Assembly: GCF_029392815.1 (NCBI RefSeq)
Contig: NZ_CP113942.1
Location: forward strand, 1,736,001-1,800,000
DNA length: 64,000 nt
Direction of reading: 5' to 3'
Source of the DNA: Bifidobacterium sp. ESL0682
Lineage (GTDB): Bacteria; Actinomycetota; Actinomycetes; Actinomycetales; Bifidobacteriaceae
Shown here: piece after piece, positions 1-7,315 of the stretch
Layout: each line of letters opens with the position of its first letter
How positions within the stretch are numbered: the first letter of the stretch is position 1
Notes under the pieces: model-generated
What the model saw: the letters and a program-made list of their open reading frames with translations, nothing else
What the model was told of the DNA's origin: nothing
Databases searched by the model: none
Program-made: the position numbers and the translations under genes

Positions 1-683
1 GCCTTGCGCCAGCCAAGCAGCCGGGTCACGGCATCACGCCATTGCAAAGGACCGGCGAAATACAGCGCCGAACGATGGCCGAACCGGGCGACCAGACGCG
101 CCACCTCCTCCATCGCACCCCACTGGTCAATGCCGACGATGGCGGTGCGATCGCGGCCCGCAGCGTCCATCAGTCCGCCCGCTCGGCTCATCGAAAGATT
201 GCCGTGTGTGGAAGTGACCAACACACGCGGCTCGGCAAGATTGGTGCGGCAGGCGGCGGAAAGCATGATATCGGTCGGCGTCAGGAAGATGAAGGCATCC
301 ACATTCTGTTCCTCGAATGTGCGGCACAGATCTTCGAATTCCTTTTGCGCGCATCGCGCCTCGTGCACCATGGACACCGCCAGGAACAACCCGTGGCGAC
401 GGGCAACCGCCTCGACAGACGAAATAGCGGAAATCGGACCCAGAAAATTGCGGCCTCCGGCAATGAGACCAATGGTGTGGGAACGATGGGATGCAAGAGT
501 ACGGGCCGAATTGCTCGGGCGATAGCCAAGCACATCGATGGCGTGCTGGACGCGGGCTCGCGTGGCATCGGAGACTTCGGAGGAATGGTTGATGACGCGC
601 GAAACCGTCTGATGGCTTACCCCCGCCATTTTGGCCACCTCGAACATCGAGGGCCTCTTATGCTCATCGCGCGGTACGCCCAT
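1..683 (-). CDS. LacI-family transcriptional regulator, 3' end cut by window edge
   Basis: The minus strand is open from an ATG at 683, which has a GGGAGGCG ribosome site just upstream, to the window edge, giving about 227 residues. The N-terminus carries the LacI-family helix-turn-helix (FEVAKMAGVSHQTVSRVINH, about residues 14-33), followed by the hinge and a periplasmic-binding-protein-like effector domain (for example GLIAGGRNFLGPIS). The protein should bind DNA as a dimer and respond to a sugar or related ligand. The regulated genes probably lie beyond the left edge, so the effector is unknown. A near-palindromic operator-like site lies about 57 bases upstream and suggests autoregulation. 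The C-terminus is missing only because the window ends. Confidence 0.9.
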   Translation of the reverse strand, partial: MGVPRDEHKRPSMFEVAKMAGVSHQTVSRVINHSSEVSDATRARVQHAIDVLGYRPSNSARTLASHRSHTIGLIAGGRNFLGPISAISSVEAVARRHGLFLAVSMVHEARCAQKEFEDLCRTFEEQNVDAFIFLTPTDIMLSAACRTNLAEPRVLVTSTHGNLSMSRAGGLMDAAGRDRTAIVGIDQWGAMEEVARLVARFGHRSALYFAGPLQWRDAVTRLLGWRK

Positions 684-739
684 TTCTCGCCTCCCGGCCA
701 GCCAGTTGCCATGCTCAACATTGCATGGCACACCATTTA

Positions 740-753
740 AGTGAACGCTCACA
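740..753. promoter_or_regulatory. candidate LacI-family operator
   Basis: The 14-base site AGTGAACGCTCACA has a central CG and is palindromic except for one internal pair and the outermost pair. That is the usual geometry of LacI-family operators. It lies between rnhB and the LacI-type gene, about 57 bases before the regulator's start codon. A 7-bp inverted repeat (708-714 with 723-729) lies between this site and the start and could form a hairpin in the leader. Autoregulation is inferred. Confidence 0.45.
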
Positions 754-787
754 AGTTTACTCTGCCTTGCCTATCGGCGACATGCGT

Positions 788-1525
788 TCAGACCAGATGC
801 CAGCTGACACGATGCAACGGAGTCGGGCCGTACTTGGCGATGGCGGCACGATGGACGGCCGAGCCATAGCCCTTGTTGTGTTGCCATTGGTAGGGCGCGT
901 AGCTGGAATTACCCTGCGCCAAAGCGACCATCAGCCGATCACGCGTAACCTTGGCGATAACCGAGGCGGTGGAGACGAGCGCACAACTTTGGTCGGCCTT
1001 CACCTTTGTGGTGACGTTTGGCGCAACCGGCACCACCGGCGCATCGAACGTCCCCGCAGCCTTGGAAATGTAGTCGTTCGGCCCATCGAGGATAGCGCCA
1101 ACGCGGAGGCCGGAGAGAACTTTCAGTTCCCGCTCAACCTCATTGACCGCACGCAAAGCAGCGATGCCCAGAGCATAGGAGATACCCCATTCGTCAATCT
1201 CCTGGTTACTGGCCTGCCCCACCGCACTGGCGGCGCACCATGCTCGCAAATCCTCGAACATCGCCTCGCGCTTGTGTTCGGTGAGCAGTTTGGAATCGGC
1301 CACGCCGTCCGGCACCTCGAGGCTGTCCAGATCACGCGCCCATACCGCAGCCGCACCGACCATTACCGGCCCGGCAAGCGCTCCGCGACCGACCTCATCG
1401 AATCCGACGATCAGATCGAAACCCTGCTCGGCCAGCTCGCGCTCCAAATCCAATGTGGGCGCGATGGAGTGTCGGGCAGCACCGCGCTGTCCGTCACTCA
1501 CTGCACGTTTGGACGTTGTCGTCAT
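788..1525 (-). CDS. rnhB: ribonuclease HII
   Basis: The protein has 245 residues. RNase HII cleaves the RNA strand of RNA-DNA hybrids and starts removal of single ribonucleotides from DNA in the cytoplasm. The type 2 RNase H signature GFDEVGRGALAGP is at about residues 41-53 with the catalytic Asp and Glu. Further acidic and basic motifs follow: DSKLL, a KADQSCALVSTASVIAKVTRD block, and the C-terminal HNKGYGS...HR segment. A non-conserved N-terminal tail of about 35 residues precedes the catalytic domain. The start overlaps the end of lepB by four bases, so the two are probably translationally coupled. Confidence 0.96.
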   Translation of the reverse strand: MTTTSKRAVSDGQRGAARHSIAPTLDLERELAEQGFDLIVGFDEVGRGALAGPVMVGAAAVWARDLDSLEVPDGVADSKLLTEHKREAMFEDLRAWCAASAVGQASNQEIDEWGISYALGIAALRAVNEVERELKVLSGLRVGAILDGPNDYISKAAGTFDAPVVPVAPNVTTKVKADQSCALVSTASVIAKVTRDRLMVALAQGNSSYAPYQWQHNKGYGSAVHRAAIAKYGPTPLHRVSWHLV

Positions 1526-2334
1526 GCTTGCGGGGCGTCCGGCACCGAGCGGAACACATCGCGATGCGACTTGATGGTCTTGAAATGGCTGAACGGCCAG
1601 AACGTGAACATGGCTACCCCGCTGATGTTGCCCATCGGCACCAGTCCGTTGTTGCCATCGTCGACGTGATAACGAGAATCGGCGGAATTGGCGCGGTTGT
1701 CACCCATCACAAAAACATTGCCGGGCGTCACTTTGACCTTGAACGAGAAATTGCTCGGCTCCACGCCCGGCTTGATATACGAGGTCTCGTCAATGGCCAC
1801 ACCGTTGATGGTGACCGGCGAACCGCCGCCCTTGCATGCCACCACGTCGCCCGGCATGCCAATCACGCGTTTGATGAGGTCGTTGGAACCGTGGTTGTCC
1901 ACACCAGCGAGCCAATGGGCCGGGTCGTTGAATACGACAACATCACCGCGTTTCACGGACTTGAGCGGGCGGGCGAGGCGGTTGGTGACCAGACGGTCGC
2001 CGATATCGATGGTGTCCAGCATCGAGCCGGAGGGAATCACGTAGACGCCGATGACGAAGACGCGTAAGAGCACGAGGACCACTAAGAACACCACGAACTC
2101 GACCACGAAGCGGAATCCATCATGTGGAGTGAGCTTCTCATCGGCCTGCATCTGCTTGGCGCGCTCCGGGGTGTTGATAATGCTGCGCGGCCGAGGATCG
2201 GGGTCTACGCCGTAATCAGCGACTTTGATGATATGCGAATCCACATCGTCCCGTGTATTCCGCTGAGCATCTTCCGCTGCCATCGCGCCTCCAGACAATT
2301 CTTCACGATTCCCCGCAACGGCCGTCGCCGACAA
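1522..2334 (-). CDS. lepB: type I signal peptidase
   Basis: The protein has 270 residues. It is a membrane serine protease that removes signal peptides from secreted proteins. One transmembrane segment (about residues 77-97, VVEFVVFLVVLVLLRVFVIGV) is followed by the catalytic Ser box (VIPSGSML), the Lys box (DLIKRVIGMPGD) and the late GDNRANSADSR box. The cytoplasmic N-terminus of about 75 residues is longer than in proteobacterial enzymes. A second ATG lies 17 codons in, so the exact start is uncertain. It sits downstream of rplS and overlaps rnhB by four bases, a common actinobacterial gene order. Confidence 0.95.
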   Translation of the reverse strand: MSATAVAGNREELSGGAMAAEDAQRNTRDDVDSHIIKVADYGVDPDPRPRSIINTPERAKQMQADEKLTPHDGFRFVVEFVVFLVVLVLLRVFVIGVYVIPSGSMLDTIDIGDRLVTNRLARPLKSVKRGDVVVFNDPAHWLAGVDNHGSNDLIKRVIGMPGDVVACKGGGSPVTINGVAIDETSYIKPGVEPSNFSFKVKVTPGNVFVMGDNRANSADSRYHVDDGNNGLVPMGNISGVAMFTFWPFSHFKTIKSHRDVFRSVPDAPQA

Positions 2335-2437
2335 GTCGCAGAAATCCCCAATGTTTCTTCAAGACATCATAGTCCGTCGCCTGCAAAAGGCAGCGATGCA
2401 GGCCGCGCATCACATTTGGGGACGAAAAGGCAAAAAG

Positions 2438-2476
2438 AAACGGCGGTCGAACTCGCCTGGAGTCCGGCTGCCGTTT
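2438..2476 (-). terminator. hairpin between rplS and lepB
   Basis: Read on the minus strand, AAACGGC-type arms (outer bases 2438-2446 and 2467-2476) enclose a GC-rich centre and are followed by a CTTTTTG stretch. This fits an intrinsic terminator or attenuator after rplS that limits read-through into lepB. The stem has mismatches. Confidence 0.45.
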
Positions 2477-2500
2477 GCACAAAGCCACAAGGGTCTAGAT

Positions 2501-2869
2501 TCACGCCTTGGCGCTGTTGTCCTGACGCTCGGTGATACGAGCGGCCTTGCCACGCAGGGCACGCAGGTAGTAGAGCTTGGCGCGACGAACGCGGCCGTGA
2601 CGCAGCACCTTGATGGAATCGATCGACGGGGAGTGCAGCGGGAAGCGACGCTCCACACCGCAGCCGAAGCTGACCTTGCGGACGATGAACGTCTCGCGCA
2701 GGCCGGCGCCCGAACGTGCAATCACCACACCGGTGAACGCCTGAAGACGGGAGTTGTTGCCTTCCTGAATCTTGACGTTGACCTCGACGGTGTCGCCGGG
2801 ACGGAACTCCGGGATAGAATCCGAGGGCTTCATGTGCTTGGCATCAAATGCCTCAATAGCGTTAACCAT
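2501..2869 (-). CDS. rplS: 50S ribosomal protein L19
   Basis: The protein has 122 residues. L19 lies at the 30S-50S interface. Characteristic stretches are [20 protein letters not shown] near residue 24, the [23 protein letters not shown] core, and the basic [10 protein letters not shown] block. The AGGTG ribosome site lies close to the ATG. The C-terminal tail ([16 protein letters not shown]) is slightly extended. It is the first gene of the minus-strand group rplS-lepB-rnhB, with its promoter in the long spacer to its right. Confidence 0.97.
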   Translation of the reverse strand: MVNAIEAFDAKHMKPSDSIPEFRPGDTVEVNVKIQEGNNSRLQAFTGVVIARSGAGLRETFIVRKVSFGCGVERRFPLHSPSIDSIKVLRHGRVRRAKLYYLRALRGKAARITERQDNSAKA

Positions 2870-3732
2870 TGTTTCACCTGTCGCTGCCGCATATCAGCGT
2901 ACATGTCAGGGGCGGCGCCGCACTTTCGTGCCCAGCGGCTGATGGAGCCGAACGCGCCCACTATCGTATTCCGCCGAAACCCGGCGGAATGTTGCCGATT
3001 CGCCATTGCAGAGACATCCGAGCTGACGGACGCGGCCACAAGGCTGAACCCAATGAAGAAACAAGCCCATGCGGCAGCCCGTTTCTTGGCATAACAAACT
3101 TTTATTTTAGCAACTCACGACGACACCCATGCCACACATCAAGCCGGGAAACATCGTGGACGCTTCTTTGTAAAACAAACCAATTTGACAAGCCGAGTCG
3201 AGGCCTTTATTTTGGGGGCGGTAATAGTTTCCGTGCTTGGCACACCGAGTCGAAGGAGGTGGGGATCATGGCTGACGATCTTCCTAGTAGTATCAACGAT
3301 CTGCATCATTTGTGCAGCTGTGCGCAACCTCATCTCGACACGATGACTCGGCGCTGGATGTAAATCTCACCTTCATTTTTAGGCTGTCACGCTACGAGCG
3401 TAAGGCAACGTGAATCGATTCCTCCAGCATGCGGATGATTCCGTTTCGAGATTCCCATTTTAAGTTCAACTGAACGTATCTGTCACGCCACAAATCCACG
3501 GATATAGCAGCATCAAGGATTTACGATTCGCAACTCGTAGTCTGCACCTGACTGGCCAAAATCGAAAGCCGGCATTGCAGGAATCGTACATTTCTGATGC
3601 CCGGCTTGCTGTTGTTCGCAATATAGACTTCAAGCCGAGGCCCAATAGCCAAGCCCGATAAACGCTGCGACTGCAGCGAGACTTCCGCTGAAATTCGCGA
3701 GCGCCACGATACGCCGTTCATGAGGAATCATC
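2870..3732. other. long intergenic region before the ABC importer
   Basis: This stretch separates rplS from the plus-strand importer genes. It holds the rplS promoter region and one plausible short ORF (listed separately). It also has an imperfect inverted repeat (3566-3575 with 3597-3607, AAGCCGGCAT arms, one bulged base) with no T tract after it. A 33-codon minus-strand frame at 3630-3731 encodes a hydrophobic peptide but has no further support. I see no substrate-binding-protein gene for the importer here. Confidence 0.6.
3268..3363 (+). CDS. 31-residue peptide with strong ribosome site
   Basis: The ATG at 3268 is preceded by AAGGAGGTGGGG, one of the strongest Shine-Dalgarno sequences in the window. 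The 31-residue product (begins MADDLPSSIND, contains LCSC near residue 15) is unrecognised. It lies about 370 bases upstream of the importer permease on the same strand, so it could be a leader peptide. Its two close cysteines recall cysteine-sensing leader peptides of actinobacterial sulfur operons, but that comparison is only suggestive. A chance frame remains possible. Confidence 0.4.
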   Translation: MADDLPSSINDLHHLCSCAQPHLDTMTRRWM

Positions 3733-5499
3733 ATGACCAACTTTTTCTTCAATTTCAACCGTGCCGCACCTGCAACATCAGGCGCTGGGCGGAATACTAA
3801 CTTCACTAAGCGCGTGGTCTCGGACTGCGTGGTGGCCGTCGGCATCCTCGCCATCTTCGGCCTGATTGCCTGGGTGCTGCCCGCCATCAACGCGCCAGTC
3901 GGCCCAAAAGGCATCCCCTCCACCGTCTCGACCGACCCGCGCAATCTGCCCTATTATGCGTTGCGGTCCGTCTTCCGCATGGCCATCGCGCTGTTCTTCT
4001 CGCTGGTGTTCACCTTCGTCTACGGACTGGCGGCGGCCCGCTCGCGCAGGCTCGGCAAAGTGCTCATCCCCCTGCTCGACATCCTGCAGTCCGTGCCGAT
4101 TCTGGGATTCCTTTCGGCGACCGTGACCATCTGGCTCGCGCTTTTCCCCGGCTCGATGATGGGCGTAGAGGCCGCGTCGATCTTCGCGATCTTCACCTCG
4201 CAGGCGTGGAACATGACCTTCTCGTTCTATCGTTCGCTCAAAAGCGAACCCAAGGAACTCGACGAGGCGGCGCGCAACCTGCGGCTTTCGCACTGGCAGC
4301 GTTTCTGGGTGCTCGACGTGCCCAATTCCATGATTCCGCTGTTGTGGAACATGATGATGAGCGTCGGCGGCGGCTGGTTCTTCCTGACCGCTTCCGAGAT
4401 GATTTCGGTGAACAATCGCACCTACGCACTGCCCGGCATCGGCAGCTACGTTGAGGCGGCCGCCAAAGAGGAGAACCCCGGCAAGATCGGCTGGGCCATC
4501 CTGACGATGGTCATCGTCGTGCTCGCCATCGATATCCTCGTTTGGAAGCCGCTCACGGCTTGGGCCGAGAAGTTCCGCATCACGCAAAGCGAGTCGAGCG
4601 AGCCCAAGCGCAGCGCCGTTCTGACGCTCATTCGTCAGTCGCATATCGACGATTTCATCGCCCGTCTCTTCCGCCCGATCGGCGAATTCCTCAACTGGAT
4701 TACCCGACCGCTCGGCCAGACCGGCGCCAAGTGGGGCACCAAACCCGGCCGTCGCCGCGCTGGCGATGTGGTGTTCGGCGTTATCGTCGGTGTGCTGGTC
4801 ATCGCCGGCGCCGCGGAACTGATCATCGCCATCGCGAAGACCACCGGGCTAGGCGAACTCGGCCGAGCCTTCGGCCTCGGCGGCCTCACTTTCCTGCGCG
4901 TGGCACTGCTGACCGTGGTCTGCTCGGTGATCTGGGTGCCGCTCGGCGCCATCATCGGCATGAACCCGAGGATTTCGCGCTTGGTGCAGCCACTGGTGCA
5001 GGTGCTGGCGAGCTTCCCAGCCAACTTCATCTTCCCGTTCGTCGTCATGGTCTTCGTCGCCTGCGGCGTTGACATCAACTGGGGATCGATCCTGCTGATG
5101 GCGCTGGGCACGCAATGGTACATCCTCTTCAACGTCATCGCCGGAGCGTCCGCCATTCCCGATGACCTTGTAGAAATGACCAAGAATTTCCATATCACCG
5201 GATGGATGAAATGGAAGACGCTCATCCTGCCGGCCGTTTTCGGCTCTTGGGTCACCGGCGGCATCACCGCGGCCGGCGGCGCATGGAACGCCTCCATCGT
5301 CTCGGAGATCGTCAGTTACGGCCGCCACACACTCGTCGCCAAAGGCCTTGGTTCCTATATCGCTGAAGCCACCACGCATGCCGAAGGCATGAAAACCCTT
5401 ATCGGCGTAGCCGTCATGGCCATCTTCGTGGTCGCCGTCAACCGCCTCTTCTGGAACCCACTGCAGCGCCTCGCCGACCGTCGTTTCGTCGTCGGGTGA
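3733..5499 (+). CDS. ABC transporter permease, two fused NitT/TauT-type domains
   Basis: The protein has 588 residues with two BinG-type permease domains in one chain. The first spans about residues 20-265 and the second about 345-585, each with roughly six membrane helices. Each half has an EAA-like loop for contact with the ATPase: ELDEAARNLRLSHWQRFWVL near residue 177, and the IPDDLVEMTKNFHITGWMKW region near residue 476. The nitrate/sulfonate/taurine import family shares this fold. The double form usually partners an ATPase with an AAA-associated C-terminal domain, as found just downstream. No substrate-binding protein is adjacent, so the substrate is unknown. Confidence 0.88.
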   Translation: MTNFFFNFNRAAPATSGAGRNTNFTKRVVSDCVVAVGILAIFGLIAWVLPAINAPVGPKGIPSTVSTDPRNLPYYALRSVFRMAIALFFSLVFTFVYGLAAARSRRLGKVLIPLLDILQSVPILGFLSATVTIWLALFPGSMMGVEAASIFAIFTSQAWNMTFSFYRSLKSEPKELDEAARNLRLSHWQRFWVLDVPNSMIPLLWNMMMSVGGGWFFLTASEMISVNNRTYALPGIGSYVEAAAKEENPGKIGWAILTMVIVVLAIDILVWKPLTAWAEKFRITQSESSEPKRSAVLTLIRQSHIDDFIARLFRPIGEFLNWITRPLGQTGAKWGTKPGRRRAGDVVFGVIVGVLVIAGAAELIIAIAKTTGLGELGRAFGLGGLTFLRVALLTVVCSVIWVPLGAIIGMNPRISRLVQPLVQVLASFPANFIFPFVVMVFVACGVDINWGSILLMALGTQWYILFNVIAGASAIPDDLVEMTKNFHITGWMKWKTLILPAVFGSWVTGGITAAGGAWNASIVSEIVSYGRHTLVAKGLGSYIAEATTHAEGMKTLIGVAVMAIFVVAVNRLFWNPLQRLADRRFVVG

Positions 5500-5554
5500 G
5501 TATGCCGCAACCCATCAATATCAGATATCGAATACTTAATTAAAGGAAGTCACG

Positions 5555-7287
5555 ATGAACTTCAACAAACTCTACAAAACCGTCGCCAACGGTACCGAAA
5601 CCGGAAGCGCCGCAACAACCCGCACGCGCAACCAGAACCCGAAGTACTCCGATCTCAATGCCGACGGCGCCCACACCGTCATCGAAGCCAGCCACATCAG
5701 CCAAAGCTTCACCTCCGAAAAAGGCAACGAGACCACCGTCCTTGACGACATCTCCTTCGACCTTCATGAAGGCGAAATCGTCGCCATCCTCGGGCGCAGC
5801 GGCGCCGGCAAATCGACTTTCCTGCGCATTCTGGCCGGGCTCATCCAGCCGACGAGCGGTCAGGTCTCCTATCGTGGCAAAGCACTCGACGGCCCGAACC
5901 CCGGAGTCGCGCTCGTCTTCCAGACCTTCGCTCTCATGCCGTGGCTCACGGTCGAAGACAATGTGGAACTTGGGCTTGAGGCGCGTGGGGTGCCGCGCGA
6001 GGAACGCCATCAGCGGGCACTAAAAGCCATCGACGCCATCGGCCTTGACGGCTTCGAATCTGCCTACCCCAAGGAATTGTCCGGCGGCATGAAGCAGCGT
6101 ATCGGCATCGCCCGTGCGCTGGTGCTGCGCCCTGATGCACTCTTTATGGACGAGCCATTCAGCGCATTGGACGTGCTGACCGCAGAAAATTTGCGTCAGG
6201 AAGTGCTGAAGCTGTGGAACAACAACCAGAGCGGCATCAAGTCCATCCTCATCGTCACGCACAACATCGAAGAGGCTGTGCAGATGGCCGACCGCGTGGT
6301 CGTCTTGGGCTCGCACCCCGGCCACCTCATCGCGCAGGTTCCGGTCAATCTGCCGCGTCCGCGAGACAAGCACTCCCCGAGTTCGAGGCGATGGTCGACA
6401 AACTATACGCCATTCTGACCGGGCAAGAGGCACAGCGCAGCAGTCACACCAATACCTCGGTTGCTGGCACCGGGAGCGCCAAGACCGACTCGACGTCCGA
6501 GCAAAGCAACACGGCAGGGGCAGCGGAATCATCTGCATCGAAAGATTTCGATAATGGTTCCTCCGCTTCCAATAACACCTCATATACCAATGACACGAAT
6601 GGCTCAAGCAACCCGACCGATGCTGAAAATCACGAAGCAAGCGAGAGCCGAGGCAACACCGACAGTAATCGTGCGGAACCAGAGCCAAACCGTCGTCAAA
6701 GCCAACGTGGCGGCCTCGACGACCACAGCAAGGCGCAAACCGAAGCCAGCGAAAAGCTTGCAGCCCACGAAAACGACACCAAGATCAAAGACAACAACGC
6801 ACGCACCGAACTGCTGCCGAACGCCACCCCCGGCGGCCTTGCCGGTCTGCTCGATGTGGTCTCGAATTATCAGGGCGGAGTAGACCTCGCGGACCTCGCG
6901 GCCGACCTTTCCTTCGAGGTGGACGACCTCTTCCCGCTCATCGACGCCGGTACAATGCTTGGCCTGTTAACCGTTGACAACGGCCATTGCACCATCACCC
7001 GCGATGGCGACCGCTGGTGCCATGCCGACGTGCTCGAGGCCAAGAAGCTTTTCGCCCAGCTCATCATGGACCATGCACCGCTGGTGCGCACCATCGACCG
7101 GGCGCTGCGCAACCACCCCGATCGCGGCCTGCGCGGCGAGCTTATCCTCGACCTGCTGCGCAGCCAACACACCGACGAGGAAGCGCAGCAGCAGTTCGAC
7201 ATCGCCGTGACCTGGGGACGCTACGGCGAGCTCTTCGACTACGACGCCGACGACGACCAGCTCACCCTCGACGACGCCAACAAGTAA
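5555..7287 (+). pseudogene. ABC transporter ATPase with AAA-associated C-terminal domain, one frame break
   Basis: The gene starts at ATG 5555 after an AAAGGAAG ribosome site. The first frame encodes an intact nucleotide-binding domain: Walker A GRSGAGKST near residue 80, signature LSGGMKQRIGIARAL near 175, and Walker B ALFMDEPFSALD near 195. That frame stops at 6418. The reading continues in the next frame (LPEFEAMVDKLYAILTG onward) through a Ser/Asn-rich linker of about 130 residues into a conserved domain (about 6820-7280) that matches the AAA-associated C-terminal domain of this transporter class. One extra C in the C4 run at 6375-6378 restores a single protein. This may be a sequencing error, a real mutation, or less likely programmed slippage. 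Confidence 0.82.
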
Positions 7288-7315
7288 GCCATACGGCGGC
7301 TTCGGAATAGGCCGC

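Noticed and set aside
2869..3363. 165-codon plus-strand frame upstream of the importer
   Set aside because: Most of it is antisense to the rplS leader and has low-complexity, unconserved composition. Only the last 31 codons have a ribosome site, and these are listed separately.
3630..3731. 33-codon minus-strand hydrophobic peptide starting two bases from the permease start
   Set aside because: It has no ribosome site, no family match and no promoter; a chance frame is more likely.
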